NCBI RefSeq assembly: GCF_003460605.1
Contig: NZ_QTVN01000011.1
Coordinates: 1 to 64,000, forward strand
Direction of reading: 5' to 3'
DNA length: 64,000 bases
Source: Ruminococcus sp. AF31-8BH
GTDB lineage: Bacteria > Bacillota > Clostridia > Lachnospirales > Lachnospiraceae
Numbering within the stretch: position 1 is the first letter of the stretch; each line of letters opens with the position of its first letter. The translations under genes and the position numbers were made by a program. Shown in pieces: positions 9,140 through 19,298 of this stretch. Below the pieces are notes generated by a model, which saw only the letters and a program-made list of their open reading frames with translations, did no database searches and had not been told where the DNA came from.

Positions 9140-9508
9140 ATGAGTACAGTAAGCACAGAGAAAATGATGGCACAGATTGCCTGCAAGGCAATTGATGATA
9201 AAAAAGGACAGGATATCAAGGTAATCGATATTCATACTGTTTCCGTAATTGCAGATTACTTTGTAATCGCAAGCGGTACCAACTCCAACCAGGTTCAGGC
9301 GATCGTAGACAATGTTGAGGAACAGCTTGGACGTGCTGGATTTGAAGCAAAGCAGATCGAGGGAAACCGCAATTCCAGCTGGATTCTCATGGATTACGGC
9401 GATGTGATCGTGCATGTATTTGATGAAGAGAACCGGCTTTTCTATGATCTGGAGAGAATCTGGAGAGATGGAAAAGTGCTGGAAATGGATGAATTTCTGG
9501 AGAAATAA
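9140..9508 (+). CDS. rsfS: ribosome silencing factor RsfS
   Basis: A 122-aa DUF143 protein that binds L14 on the 50S subunit and blocks subunit joining under starvation. Diagnostic segments are DIHTVSVIADYFVIASG, the EGNRNSSWILMDYGDVIVHVF strand and the FYDLERIW tail. The ATG follows GAAAGGAGCAG. It closes the plus-strand cluster and is followed by a strong terminator. Confidence 0.95.
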   Translation: MSTVSTEKMMAQIACKAIDDKKGQDIKVIDIHTVSVIADYFVIASGTNSNQVQAIVDNVEEQLGRAGFEAKQIEGNRNSSWILMDYGDVIVHVFDEENRLFYDLERIWRDGKVLEMDEFLEK

Positions 9509-9516
9509 TGTATGAT

Positions 9517-9582
9517 AAAAGCCGTATGGGCAAACTCGTCTCAAACCTAAGAGACAGAAGATGCTCATGCGGCTTTTATTTT
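9517..9582 (+). terminator. rho-independent terminator after rsfS
   Basis: AAAAGCCG (9517-9524) pairs with CGGCTTTT (9570-9577), with an inner GTCTC/GAGAC stem, and TTATTTTA follows. It ends the ribosome-linked plus-strand cluster. Confidence 0.85.
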
Positions 9583-9584
9583 AC

Positions 9585-9662
9585 TCACAAATCCTGCATT
9601 CTTTCAGACATAAGCTCTTTCACTTCTGATTCATCGGCTGACAATTCTACGCATCCTGACAT
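9585..9662 (-). pseudogene. 25-codon gene remnant
   Basis: A short minus-strand frame, MSGCVELSADESEVKELMSE onward to a TGA at 9585, lies between rsfS and lexA. No Shine-Dalgarno is evident. It reads like a fragment of a small protein gene, but the family is not recognised and it may be chance. Confidence 0.2.
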
Positions 9663-9674
9663 ATATCGTTCTAT

Positions 9675-9706
9675 AAGTTGTCAATAATAATATTATGTAA
9701 ATAAAG
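9675..9706. other. possible dif-like site
   Basis: The segment ends in TATTATGTAAAT, which matches the XerD half of known dif sites, preceded by AATA-rich sequence. The XerC half matches poorly. It lies about 10.5 kb from a Xer-type recombinase gene and in a window where gene direction converges. It is only a candidate. Confidence 0.2.
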
Positions 9707-9711
9707 CACTT

Positions 9712-9760
9712 AAAAAATTAATCTCTTATATTTTGGTACCTTTCAAAATATAAGAGATTA
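9712..9760 (-). terminator. lexA terminator
   Basis: A perfect 17-base inverted repeat (9719-9735 with 9744-9760, 8-base loop) is followed on the minus strand by a T6 run (9712-9717). It lies about 80 bases after the lexA stop codon. Confidence 0.85.
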
Positions 9761-9842
9761 AGAGTCCCTGCATACTACGAACGGCTTTCTGCAGGATTTG
9801 CATCATACTTTACGGAAATGAGTATGGGGCGCACTTTAAAAC

Positions 9843-10463
9843 TTACTGATAAAAGCGCATCACACCGAATACTTTCCCCAGAATCTTTACTTCGCCTGTG
9901 ACGATGATCGGATCCATGGCGTCATTCTCCGGCTGAAGACGGTAGTAGCCTTTTTCTTTATAGAAGGTCTTCACTGTGGCGGAATCCTCTACCATGGCAA
10001 CTACAATATCTCCATTATCAGCCGTAGGCTGCTGCTTCACAAGCACCTGGTCGCCGTCGAAGATTCCGGCATTGATCATGCTGTCACCCTTAACCTTAAG
10101 CATGAAGCTCTGCTCATTAGGCATGAACTCTGATGGGATCGGGAAATAGCCTTCTACGTTCTCCACGGCAAGAATAGGCTGTCCGGCAGCTACCGTTCCT
10201 ACCAGGGGAACGTTCACCACTTCACGGCGGACCAGATTAAAATTGTCGTCAATAATCTCAATGGCTCTCGGCTTGGTGGCATCGCGGCGGATGTAGCCGT
10301 TCTTCTCAAGGGCTTCTAAGTGCGCGTGAACAGAAGAGGTGGATTTCAGATTTACGGCCTCACAGATTTCACGGACTGCCGGTGGGAAGCCGCGGTTCAA
10401 GATTTCACTTTTTATATAATCCAGGATTTCCTGCTGTTTTTTACTGATTTTACCATATGTCAT
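9843..10463 (-). CDS. lexA: LexA SOS repressor
   Basis: A 206-aa repressor of the DNA-damage response. The N-terminal winged helix-turn-helix spans about residues 1-65 ([34 protein letters not shown]). The self-cleavage site is A93-G94 in VAAGQPI, and the catalytic dyad is S128 (GDSMI) and K165 (VKTFY). The ATG at 10463 has GGAGG upstream; the longer frame from 10490 covers the Shine-Dalgarno and is rejected. A LexA-like box upstream implies autoregulation, and a matching box precedes the island polymerase at 55182. Confidence 0.96.
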   Translation of the reverse strand: MTYGKISKKQQEILDYIKSEILNRGFPPAVREICEAVNLKSTSSVHAHLEALEKNGYIRRDATKPRAIEIIDDNFNLVRREVVNVPLVGTVAAGQPILAVENVEGYFPIPSEFMPNEQSFMLKVKGDSMINAGIFDGDQVLVKQQPTADNGDIVVAMVEDSATVKTFYKEKGYYRLQPENDAMDPIIVTGEVKILGKVFGVMRFYQ

Positions 10464-10499
10464 AAGAGTTTTCCTCCGAAATTCATTCAACTTTTTTCT

Positions 10500-10528
10500 A
10501 TCATATCATATTTTTCTTTATTAAGCAA
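10500..10528 (-). promoter_or_regulatory. lexA promoter
   Basis: On the minus strand TTGCTT (10523-10528), 17-base spacer, TATGAT (10500-10505), about 37 bases before the lexA ATG. Confidence 0.5.
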
Positions 10529-10539
10529 ACAGATATTCT

Positions 10540-10552
10540 GAAAATATGTTCG
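10540..10552 (-). promoter_or_regulatory. LexA box-like operator (lexA)
   Basis: Reads CGAACATATTTTC on the minus strand, one base from the Gram-positive LexA consensus GAAC-N4-GTTC. It lies just upstream of the lexA -35. A close relative, CGAACATATATTC, occurs at 56452-56464 before the Y-family polymerase gene. Confidence 0.5.
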
Positions 10553-10593
10553 TTTTCCTCTTTTTTGTTCACAGACTTTTCTTCTTGTTTTCC

Positions 10594-10622
10594 TTGTGTT
10601 CAAAGGCAAAAAATGGTACAAT
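10594..10622 (+). promoter_or_regulatory. promoter of the HlyD-like / yggS / sepF cluster
   Basis: TTGTGT (10594-10599), 17-base spacer, TACAAT (10617-10622), about 80 bases before the first gene. Confidence 0.45.
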
Positions 10623-10701
10623 TGTTTGGCACGAATTGAACGATTACAAAACAGATATGTTGCCGGCAGGCGACATGATCAAAAACAAAGGGGGAATCTG
10701 C

Positions 10702-12099
10702 TTGTCCGAAAAGAAAACGAACAAACCGGGGCATATGGCCGGGCTTCTTGTACAGTTGAAGAAAATATTCGGACTCAACATCGCCACCATTGCTTTTGGT
10801 GTTTTGCTGATTTATATGGTATTTACAGCAGTCCTTTTGATCACCTCCACACATATAGAGTCCTATCAGGTAACCACAGGACCCCTTTCCCGGAATGAAA
10901 CCTATACCGGCCTTTCCATTCGGGAGGAGAGTGTATTTAAGGCAGAGTCATCCGGTTATGTGAATTATTACGCAAGAGAAGGCAGCAAGATCAATGCCGG
11001 CGGAGCGGTCTACGGCTTAAGCTCCGGCAAGACCTCCGAGACTTCCGCGGCACTTAGCTCGGAAGACCTGGCGAAAATCCGCAGCTCCATGCTCAGCTTT
11101 TCCAAAAGCTTTTCCGGAAGCAAGTTTAACAATACCTACAGTTTCAAGAACCAGCTGGAGGGCAGCATTCTTCAGTACGAGGGAATCTCCACAGACGGGA
11201 ATGCCAGTTCCCAGGTAGTTTCCATTGGGGGACAAAACGTATGCAAGGCCCAGGAGGACGGAATTATCCTGTATTCCATGGACGGCTATGAGAATAAAAC
11301 GGTTGATACCCTCACAGCAGAGGATTTTGACCAAACCTCGTACCATGAAACAGATCTGAAAACGGATGCCCAGATACAGACGGGAGATAATATTTATACC
11401 AATATCACCAGTGAGCTGTGGAGCCTGATCATTCCGCTCAGCGATAAGCAGGCTGCCAAGCTGCAGGGACGCACCACCATCCGTGTGAAATTTCTCAAGG
11501 ATGGCATGACCCAGAGCGGTGATTTTTCCATTGTCAAAATAGACGAGGCCAAATACGGCAAGATTGATTTCAGCCGCGGCCTGATCCGGTACGCATCAGA
11601 GCGTTTCCTGGATATTGAGCTTGTTACCAACACGGTAACCGGGCTTAAGATTCCCCTTTCCGCTAACACTTACCGGGATTTTTACGTGATCTCTTCCGAG
11701 TATTCCACCACAGATGCCAACGGCGTCATCGGCTTTAACAAGGTTTCCAAGGATTCCGACGGAAACACAGTCAAAACCTTCATCAAAGCTGGAATTTACG
11801 GAAAGCTGGTCACCGGCTATGATTCCTCGGGTAAAAAGGAAATCTGCGATTATTATGTAGATAAAAGCGCATTCAAGGAAGGAGATGCACTGGTAAAGAA
11901 TAATTCCAACCAGCGCTTCATTGTCAGCGAGACCATATCCCTGGAAGGCGTATACTGCATTAATCAGGGCTACCCTGTTTTCCGTTGGGTTGAGATTCTG
12001 GATCAGAATGAGGAATATGCCATCATTTCCAGTTCCACTTCCTACGGCCTTTCCAGATATGACCGCATTGCCAGGGATTCTTCCCAGGTGAAGGAATAA
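10702..12099 (+). CDS. HlyD-like membrane-anchored adaptor protein
   Basis: About 465 aa with one N-terminal membrane helix (about residues 22-44, LNIATIAFGVLLIYMVFTAV) followed by a large extracytoplasmic part. The segment SSGYVNYYAREGSKINAGGAVYGL resembles the biotinyl-lipoyl-like barrel of HlyD/membrane fusion proteins. The TTG at 10702 is preferred because AAGGGGGA lies just upstream; the frame is open back to 10546 without a good ribosome site. Its place ahead of yggS and sepF suggests an envelope or division role, but no transporter partner is nearby. Confidence 0.65.
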   Translation: MSEKKTNKPGHMAGLLVQLKKIFGLNIATIAFGVLLIYMVFTAVLLITSTHIESYQVTTGPLSRNETYTGLSIREESVFKAESSGYVNYYAREGSKINAGGAVYGLSSGKTSETSAALSSEDLAKIRSSMLSFSKSFSGSKFNNTYSFKNQLEGSILQYEGISTDGNASSQVVSIGGQNVCKAQEDGIILYSMDGYENKTVDTLTAEDFDQTSYHETDLKTDAQIQTGDNIYTNITSELWSLIIPLSDKQAAKLQGRTTIRVKFLKDGMTQSGDFSIVKIDEAKYGKIDFSRGLIRYASERFLDIELVTNTVTGLKIPLSANTYRDFYVISSEYSTTDANGVIGFNKVSKDSDGNTVKTFIKAGIYGKLVTGYDSSGKKEICDYYVDKSAFKEGDALVKNNSNQRFIVSETISLEGVYCINQGYPVFRWVEILDQNEEYAIISSSTSYGLSRYDRIARDSSQVKE

Positions 12100-12151
12100 G
12101 ATTTTTCTATTTCTATTGATTGATATACCATTTTTAAGGAGGCTTATAAAA

Positions 12152-12847
<696 letters not shown>

Positions 12848-12871
12848 GAAGACTAAGATTGGAGATTGAAA

Positions 12872-13510
12872 ATGAGCGTTTTTGATAAATTACTGGATAC
12901 TATTAAGCTGAATGATGATGACTATGATGAAGATGGTTATTTGGATGAAGATTTAATGGATGATGACGAAGAGGGCGATTTCTTCGATGATGATCCTATG
13001 GATGACAAGCCTAAGAAGAAATTCTTCGAGAAATTCGGCCGCAAGAAAGAGGATGACTTCGCAGATGAGGAAGAGACCTTCAAGGAAGAGCCGATACATA
13101 CTGCTGCCGCTCCGAAGCCAACAGCAGCCAAGGCTCCTGTGAAACAGCCGGCTGAGAAACAGCGTCCTGCCGCATCTTCCAAGATCACTCCAATGAGAAG
13201 CAGCCGCCGCGCCAACCAGGCTTCCTCTATGGAGGTTTGCGTGATCAAGCCAGCTTCCATGGAAGACACCCGCGAGATTGCAGACACACTCCTTGACAAT
13301 GCAACTGTAATTTTGAACCTGGAAGGCATTGATGTAGAGCTGGCACAGCGTATCATTGACTTCGCATCCGGCGCATGCTATTCCTTAAATGGATCTCTTC
13401 AGAAGATTTCCAGCTATATTTTCGTACTTGGACCGTCTTCTGTTGACATTACAGGTGACCTTCAGAATATTCTTGGCGGATCTACACCGTCCGTAAGAGC
13501 TGGTTATTAA
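12872..13510 (+). CDS. sepF: cell division protein SepF
   Basis: A 212-aa FtsZ-interacting protein that helps anchor and bundle the Z-ring. An N-terminal amphipathic helix (MSVFDKLLDTIKL) precedes a long acidic low-complexity linker (about residues 14-100). The SepF core follows from MEVCVIKPASMEDTREIADT, with VILNLEGID and RIIDFASGACYSLNG. The start at 12872 was chosen over a TTG two codons earlier because the amphipathic helix begins MSVFDK. Confidence 0.95.
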   Translation: MSVFDKLLDTIKLNDDDYDEDGYLDEDLMDDDEEGDFFDDDPMDDKPKKKFFEKFGRKKEDDFADEEETFKEEPIHTAAAPKPTAAKAPVKQPAEKQRPAASSKITPMRSSRRANQASSMEVCVIKPASMEDTREIADTLLDNATVILNLEGIDVELAQRIIDFASGACYSLNGSLQKISSYIFVLGPSSVDITGDLQNILGGSTPSVRAGY

Positions 13511-13515
13511 TTTTT

Positions 13516-14268
13516 ATGGATAAGGACGATTTTTTACTTAAGAGAATCCGGGAGCTGGCAAATCTCTCTTATCAGAGAGATATTGTCACCTTTACGGATT
13601 TTCTTAACTTAAATGAACAAAATATGCTTGCCACCCTGAAGCTCCGGCAGATGGGCGTAAGTGTGAAGCTTTTTGGCGGCTACAACCATGCCGAGCGGCA
13701 GATGGCGGCCTTTTATCCAGGTACTGTAGGCTTTTCCTGGGAATATCCCATCGACTGCCTTAAGATCATCCCGAAAGCCCTTCGTTTTTCCGAAGAGCTG
13801 GGACACCGGGACTACCTGGGCGCGATTCTGAACCTGGGCGTTGACCGCAGTGTGGTTGGAGACATTCTCATTAAGGATAAAGAAGCCTGGGTTTTCTGCC
13901 TTCACAAAATGTCAGATTTTTTTATAGACAATCTGGTCCGCGTGCGGCACACCACTGTGCTTGTTACCAGGGTAGAGCAGGCAGAGGAAATTCCAGAACC
14001 GCAGTTTGAAGCTATCAGCGGCACCTGTGCTTCCGTTCGCCTGGATTCCCTAATCGGACTGGCTTTTCAGACGTCCAGAAGCAGTATGGTTTCCTTTATT
14101 GAAAGCGGTCTTGTGTTTGTAAACGGCAAGCTGATCACGTCCAATGGCTATGAGCCTAAGGAGGGAGACATTATTTCCGTCCGCGGAAAGGGGCGCTTTA
14201 TCTACGACGGCGTTTCCAGACAGACCAAGAAGGGCAGGCTGGGCGTGCGGCTTCGCAAATATATCTGA
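13516..14268 (+). CDS. ylmH: YlmH-type S4-domain RNA-binding protein
   Basis: A 250-aa protein with an N-terminal YlmH domain (LNEQNMLATLKLRQMGVSVKLFGGY) and a C-terminal S4 domain (VRLDSLIGLAFQTSRS to VFVNGKLITSNGYEPKEGD). YlmH is linked to division and, more recently, to rescue of stalled ribosomes. It follows sepF after 5 bases, as in Bacillus. Confidence 0.92.
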   Translation: MDKDDFLLKRIRELANLSYQRDIVTFTDFLNLNEQNMLATLKLRQMGVSVKLFGGYNHAERQMAAFYPGTVGFSWEYPIDCLKIIPKALRFSEELGHRDYLGAILNLGVDRSVVGDILIKDKEAWVFCLHKMSDFFIDNLVRVRHTTVLVTRVEQAEEIPEPQFEAISGTCASVRLDSLIGLAFQTSRSSMVSFIESGLVFVNGKLITSNGYEPKEGDIISVRGKGRFIYDGVSRQTKKGRLGVRLRKYI

Positions 14269-14284
14269 AGAGAGGACGATTACT

Positions 14285-15376
14285 ATGGCAGAAGAAAAAT
14301 TACTGGTGAAACGCGACGGGGATTTCTGTTACCCCATTTATTTTGAAAACGACTTTCAAGCTCTTTCCGGTGCATTGAAAGAAGAGGGGCTTGCAGGCAA
14401 AAAAATGTGCATCGTCTCTGATTCCACCGTTGCTCCCCTTTATGCAGAGCAGGTGAAGGCAGAGCTTCTGAAAATAACCGATCATGTCTGCCAGTTCGTG
14501 TTCCCGGCTGGTGAAGCACATAAGAACCTGGACACAGTGGAAGACCTGTACCAGTGCCTGATTGAGAACGGACTTGACCGCAAGAGCCTTGTGGTTGCTC
14601 TTGGCGGCGGCGTAACAGGGGATCTTTCCGGATTTGGGGCCGCGACCTATCTTCGGGGAATTGATTTTATCCAGATTCCAACCACCCTTCTTGCGCAGGT
14701 AGACAGCAGTGTAGGCGGCAAAACCGGCGTAGATTTCAGACAGTTCAAGAATATGGTAGGTGCCTTCCACCAGCCCCGTCTGGTTTATATGAACATGGCC
14801 ACCCTTCAGTCCCTTCCAGAGCGCGAATTTGGCTGCGGACTGGGCGAAATCTTAAAGACCGGACTGATTTGCGACAAAGAGTTTTTCGACTTCGTATGCG
14901 CCAATTACGAGGTAATACGCACAATGGATCCTGGAATGCTAGCTGTAATGATCCGCAGATGCTGTGCCATCAAGGCTGGCGTTGTAGAGCGTGACCCTAA
15001 GGAACAGGGCGAGCGTGCCCTTCTCAATCTTGGCCACACCATCGGACATGCTGTAGAAAAGCTGATGAATTTCCAGCTGCTTCACGGACAGTGCGTGGGA
15101 ATCGGCCTGGTTGCCGCAGCTGCCATTTCCAAAGAGCGGGGACTGCTTACCCAGGAGGAATACCAGCAGGTATGCCATGCACTAGAGATTTACAATCTGC
15201 CTTTATATGTGGAGGGACTTTCCCCACAGGATATCCTTGCCGCTACCAAAAAGGACAAAAAAATGGAACAGGGACAGATCAAATTCATTCTCATGGACGG
15301 TCTTGGAAAGAGCTTCATTGACAAAACAGTTACAGATGAAGAGCTTCTTGTGGGAATCCATGCGATCTGCAGGTAA
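14285..15376 (+). CDS. aroB: 3-dehydroquinate synthase
   Basis: A 363-aa NAD-dependent enzyme that converts DAHP to 3-dehydroquinate in the shikimate pathway. The dinucleotide-binding segment is VVALGGGVTGDLSGFGAATY; the zinc-site segments GEILKTGLI and LNLGHTIGHAVE are present. The ATG lies 14 bases after ylmH. No other aromatic amino acid gene is nearby, so its place inside a division/lipoprotein cluster is unusual. Confidence 0.95.
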   Translation: MAEEKLLVKRDGDFCYPIYFENDFQALSGALKEEGLAGKKMCIVSDSTVAPLYAEQVKAELLKITDHVCQFVFPAGEAHKNLDTVEDLYQCLIENGLDRKSLVVALGGGVTGDLSGFGAATYLRGIDFIQIPTTLLAQVDSSVGGKTGVDFRQFKNMVGAFHQPRLVYMNMATLQSLPEREFGCGLGEILKTGLICDKEFFDFVCANYEVIRTMDPGMLAVMIRRCCAIKAGVVERDPKEQGERALLNLGHTIGHAVEKLMNFQLLHGQCVGIGLVAAAAISKERGLLTQEEYQQVCHALEIYNLPLYVEGLSPQDILAATKKDKKMEQGQIKFILMDGLGKSFIDKTVTDEELLVGIHAICR

Positions 15377-15382
15377 TGCCCT

Positions 15383-15916
15383 ATGAAAGAGCAGACACTG
15401 TCCCAGGACAGACAAACCAGGCCATTAAAGGCTCCCAGGCTAAAAGGCTTCCTGCTGATCCTGTTTCTGGTGCTTTTTGACCAGATTACAAAGCTTCTTG
15501 CAATCCGTGGCCTGAAGGACAACGCAGGCGTTACCCTGATTGACCGCGTTCTGGTGCTGCGGTACCTTGAGAACCGGGGCATGGCATTCGGGCTTCTTCA
15601 GGGCAGGCTTTTGTTTCTGGTGCTGATCTGTCTTGTATTTTTTGCAGCCATTATCTACCTTTTTGTAAAGGCTCCGGCTACCGCCTATTACGGGCCCCTG
15701 CTTTTTACTGCAGCAGTTGTATTTTCCGGGGCTATGGGGAATTTTATTGACCGTGTTTTCCGCGGATATGTGGTGGATTTCATCTATTTTTCCCTGATTG
15801 ATTTTCCCACCTTTAATGTAGCTGATATTTACGTTACCTGCGGCATTATTGCCCTGGTATTTCTCATCTTTTTCCGCTATAAGGAAGAGGATGACTTTGA
15901 TTTTCTGAAACCGTGA
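15383..15916 (+). CDS. lspA: lipoprotein signal peptidase
   Basis: A 177-aa membrane aspartyl protease that removes signal peptides from prolipoproteins. Four membrane segments are evident. The catalytic aspartates are in GNFIDRVFRGYVVDF and FNVADIYVT, and NRGMAFGLL is conserved. An extra hydrophilic N-terminus of about 20 residues precedes the first helix. It lies 6 bases after aroB. Confidence 0.95.
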   Translation: MKEQTLSQDRQTRPLKAPRLKGFLLILFLVLFDQITKLLAIRGLKDNAGVTLIDRVLVLRYLENRGMAFGLLQGRLLFLVLICLVFFAAIIYLFVKAPATAYYGPLLFTAAVVFSGAMGNFIDRVFRGYVVDFIYFSLIDFPTFNVADIYVTCGIIALVFLIFFRYKEEDDFDFLKP

Positions 15917-15975
15917 ACACCAGGCAGGAAGCTTCCTTTGACCGCTTCCATGCCGGAGAGGAGTTTTGAAATAAT

Positions 15976-16890
15976 ATGGAACTGTTAGAGTTCACCGCAG
16001 CAGATGAGGAGGCAGGGGTTCGCATAGACCGCTGCCTTTCTGATAAATATGAGGATCTTTCCCGCTCTTATCTTCAGAAGCTTCTGAAGGACCAGGGCGT
16101 AACCGTCAATGGGAAGATTGTAAAAGCAAATTACAAACTGCAGGCCGGGGATCTGGTGCAGACCACTGTGCCGGATTTAAGCGAGCCGGACATCCTTCCG
16201 GAAAACATTCCTCTTGATATTCTGTATGAGGATGATGACGTACTGGTGGTCAACAAACCCAAGGGAATGGTGGTGCATCCTGCAAACGGACACACCAGCG
16301 GAACCCTGGTAAATGCCATTATGTACCACTGCCAGGGAAATCTTTCCGGAATCAACGGAGTAATGCGTCCCGGCATTGTCCACCGCATTGACAAAGACAC
16401 CACCGGGGCACTTCTTGTGTGCAAAAATGACACCGCACACCGGGATCTGGCCCAGCAGCTGAAGGACCATACCATCAAGCGCCGATACCGGGCTATTGTT
16501 TCCGGCAATCTGAAGGAGGATGAGGGAACCGTAGAGGGGCCAATCGGCCGTCACCCTGTTGACCGCAAGAAAATGGCCATCAACTACAAAAACGGCAAGG
16601 ATGCCGTCACCCATTATAAGGTTCTGGAACGTTTCGGGAACGCCACCTATATAGAGTGCCGTCTTGAGACAGGCCGCACCCACCAGATCCGTGTACATAT
16701 GACCAGCCTTGGGCATCCCCTTCTGGGCGATGAAATCTACGGCTCCGGCAAAAATCCCTACCATCTCCAGGGACAGACCCTTCATGCCATGGTCCTTGGG
16801 TTTGTACATCCCCGGACCGGAGAGTATATGGAATTTTCTGCACCTTTGCCAGAATATTTTCTTAATTTGTTAGAAAAATTAAGAAAATAG
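15976..16890 (+). CDS. rluD: RluD-family 23S rRNA pseudouridine synthase
   Basis: A 304-aa pseudouridine synthase with an N-terminal S4 domain (RIDRCLSDKYEDLSRSYLQK) and the RluA-type catalytic core. The catalytic aspartate is in GIVHRIDKDTTG; RLETGRTHQIRVH and GHPLLGDEIYG are conserved. The lspA-rluD order is common across bacteria. The ATG lies 60 bases after lspA. Confidence 0.94.
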   Translation: MELLEFTAADEEAGVRIDRCLSDKYEDLSRSYLQKLLKDQGVTVNGKIVKANYKLQAGDLVQTTVPDLSEPDILPENIPLDILYEDDDVLVVNKPKGMVVHPANGHTSGTLVNAIMYHCQGNLSGINGVMRPGIVHRIDKDTTGALLVCKNDTAHRDLAQQLKDHTIKRRYRAIVSGNLKEDEGTVEGPIGRHPVDRKKMAINYKNGKDAVTHYKVLERFGNATYIECRLETGRTHQIRVHMTSLGHPLLGDEIYGSGKNPYHLQGQTLHAMVLGFVHPRTGEYMEFSAPLPEYFLNLLEKLRK

Positions 16891-16920
16891 TTGTCATTTT
16901 ACCCAGATGTAGTGTATAAT
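16891..16920 (+). promoter_or_regulatory. promoter of the cytidylate-kinase-like gene
   Basis: TTGTCA (16891-16896), 18-base spacer, TATAAT (16915-16920), immediately after the rluD stop. Confidence 0.6.
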
Positions 16921-17017
16921 AGTCTTACAATATTTCTGTGAAACGCCATTTACAGAAAAAACGTTGCTGCGCACGAAGTTGACAGTGACAAAGGAATTGC
17001 AGAAGGGAGTGGCAGCT

Positions 17018-17656
17018 ATGAACAATACTACAAGTTCAATTATTACCATCGGACGTGAATACGGAAGTGCCGGAAGACAGATTGGCCAGGAAGTAGCCAG
17101 ATATTTCGGAATCAAGTGCTACGACAAGGAGCTTCTGGAGCATGCAGCAAATGACAGCGGTATCTGCAAGGAATTATTCGAGAATCACGATGAGAAGCCT
17201 ACCAACAGCTTTTTGTATTCTCTTGTAATGGATACCTATTCTTTTGGATATTCTTCTGCGGGATTTACAGACATGCCTATGAACCATAAGGTTTTCCTGG
17301 CACAGTTTGAGGCCATCAAGAAGCTGGCTGCAGAGGGACCGTGCGTTATGGTCGGCCGCTGTGCGGACTATGCACTTGCAGATAACAAGGACTGCTTCAG
17401 TGTGTTCGTCCATGCGGATCTGGACTGGAGAATCAATCGTATTGCAGGAAAATACAATAAAACTCCGAAGGAAGCCAAGGATATGATCACCAAGACGGAT
17501 AAGAGCCGTGCAAGCTATTACAATTACTACACCAATAAGAAATGGGGCGCAGCTGCAGGCTACAGCCTTTGCGTTGACAGCGGAGTGCTTGGCATTGAGG
17601 GTGCTGCGCAGGCGATCATCAATACCATACATATTTTCGATGACCTGAAGAAATAA
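17018..17656 (+). CDS. cytidylate kinase-like family protein
   Basis: A 212-aa P-loop protein of the cytidylate-kinase-like family that is common in Clostridia. The start IITIGREYGSAGRQIGQEVA carries a nucleotide-binding loop, and GPCVMVGRCADYALAD and FVHADLDWRINRIA follow the fold. The true substrate is unknown; housekeeping cmk differs from this family. The ATG at 17018 has AGAAGGGAG upstream and the longer frame from 16964 is rejected. Confidence 0.85.
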   Translation: MNNTTSSIITIGREYGSAGRQIGQEVARYFGIKCYDKELLEHAANDSGICKELFENHDEKPTNSFLYSLVMDTYSFGYSSAGFTDMPMNHKVFLAQFEAIKKLAAEGPCVMVGRCADYALADNKDCFSVFVHADLDWRINRIAGKYNKTPKEAKDMITKTDKSRASYYNYYTNKKWGAAAGYSLCVDSGVLGIEGAAQAIINTIHIFDDLKK

Positions 17657-17686
17657 TTCTTTTTCAGTAATGAAATAAACGGCGTC

Positions 17687-17740
17687 AGGCTCACCTTTTT
17701 CCTGAAGGCAGGAGAGAGGTGAGCCTCTTTATTATTTTAT
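17687..17740 (+). terminator. rho-independent terminator
   Basis: AGGCTCACCT (17687-17696) pairs with AGGTGAGCCT (17717-17726) and a T-rich tract follows. Confidence 0.85.
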
Positions 17741-17751
17741 ACTTTTTTAAT

Positions 17752-17780
17752 AAGACAGTTCGGCGATAATATGATATAAT
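17752..17780 (+). promoter_or_regulatory. promoter of the AI-2E family gene
   Basis: A weak AAGACA (17752-17757), 17-base spacer and a perfect TATAAT (17775-17780), just after the preceding terminator. Confidence 0.5.
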
Positions 17781-17854
17781 GAAAGGAACCGCTGTTATGG
17801 TAAACGAAGCCATATATTTTCAGCAATTATGTTGCAGGAGGATGATCGAATAAG

Positions 17855-19294
17855 ATGAAATTACGCTGGGACAATCAGCATGTTCGCTGGGGAGTGACTG
17901 CCTTCCTTGTAATTGCAGCCAGTATGCTTTTTTATTACGGTGTTTTCCATATGAAGACCCTGATCACAGGAATCCAGACCTTTCTTGGAATCCTTACACC
18001 TATTGTTTATGGAGTTGTGATCGCATTTCTTCTCACACCTCTTCTTAATTTTCTGGAGAAGACAATCATTTATCCCATTCTTCAGAAGAAAGAGGTCACA
18101 GTAGGAAAGAATGGACGCAAAGCGATCCGCTGGGCCTGTGTCCTTTTGTGCATGTTCCTTTTCTTGGCACTGATTTATGCCTTGATTATGATGGTTCTGC
18201 CAGAGTTGATCCGAAGCGTTATGAACCTGATCTACAGCTTTCCAACCTATATGAAAGCCAGCCAGAAATGGCTTCAGAGTGTTTTGGAGAAATGGAATCT
18301 GAACAGTCAGGCACTTGATACCCTGGATCAGTACACTTTAAATGCCCAGAATTACCTGACACAGAATATTCTTCCTCAGATGCAGGAGATGCTGAAGAAT
18401 ATTTCTGCCGGTGTTTTTGACCTGATCAATTTCCTGAAGAACTTCCTGATCGGAGCCATCGTTTCCCTTTATCTGATGGCAGACAAGGAAGGCTTTATCG
18501 CCAAGGCGAAAATGCTCACATATGCAGTATTTTCTCCGCAGCACGCGAATTTTATCATCCGTTCCATGCGCTTTACCAATAAGACCTTTATCGGCTTTTT
18601 CATTGGAAAAATACTGGATTCCGCCATCATCGGCGTGCTGTGCTATATTGGCATGAACCTTCTTAGCATGCCATACATCCTTCTGATCAGTGTGATCATT
18701 GGCGTAACCAACGTAATTCCGTTTTTCGGACCTTATCTGGGAGCGATTCCAAGTATCTTCCTGATTTTGCTGGTGGATCCGCTGCAAGCTGTTTATTTTG
18801 CGATCTTTATTCTGGCCCTTCAGCAGTTTGACGGCAATATCCTTGGACCGAAGATTCTGGGAGAGTCTACCGGATTGTCCAGTTTCCTTGTTATCGTTGC
18901 CATCCTGATCGGAGGCGGTATTTTCGGAATTCCTGGCATGATCATCGGTGTTCCGGTGTTTGCAGTTCTCTATGCAGCGCTGGATAAGCTGGTTCATTTT
19001 AGCCTGGTTTACAAGAAGGTTCCAGATCAGGAGCAGACTTACGTGAACATTGACTGCCTGGACCCTGAGACCCACGAGCCGGTTCTTTTCCCGGAGGAAG
19101 AGCCTAAGCACGCCCAGACTCCAAGGCGTACCGCAATGCTGGAATTTACCCTTACATTGCTGAAAACCATCCAGAAAATTCTTATTACCATCTGGACATT
19201 TATTAAGAAATATTCACTGATTATTTATGCAAAAGTCAGACAATTAATAGAAGAGTACAAACAGAAAAAAAACATCAAAAAGGACGGACAGTAA
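17855..19294 (+). CDS. AI-2E family transporter (permease)
   Basis: A 479-aa multi-pass membrane protein of the AI-2E/YdbI/PerM family. About eight membrane helices cover residues 15-385. The signature region [17 protein letters not shown] and the following [16 protein letters not shown] are characteristic. The family includes antiporters and quorum-signal exporters, and the substrate cannot be read from sequence. The C-terminal about 80 residues form a hydrophilic tail that ends in a basic helix. Confidence 0.9.
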   Translation: MKLRWDNQHVRWGVTAFLVIAASMLFYYGVFHMKTLITGIQTFLGILTPIVYGVVIAFLLTPLLNFLEKTIIYPILQKKEVTVGKNGRKAIRWACVLLCMFLFLALIYALIMMVLPELIRSVMNLIYSFPTYMKASQKWLQSVLEKWNLNSQALDTLDQYTLNAQNYLTQNILPQMQEMLKNISAGVFDLINFLKNFLIGAIVSLYLMADKEGFIAKAKMLTYAVFSPQHANFIIRSMRFTNKTFIGFFIGKILDSAIIGVLCYIGMNLLSMPYILLISVIIGVTNVIPFFGPYLGAIPSIFLILLVDPLQAVYFAIFILALQQFDGNILGPKILGESTGLSSFLVIVAILIGGGIFGIPGMIIGVPVFAVLYAALDKLVHFSLVYKKVPDQEQTYVNIDCLDPETHEPVLFPEEEPKHAQTPRRTAMLEFTLTLLKTIQKILITIWTFIKKYSLIIYAKVRQLIEEYKQKKNIKKDGQ

Positions 19295-19298
19295 TCAT

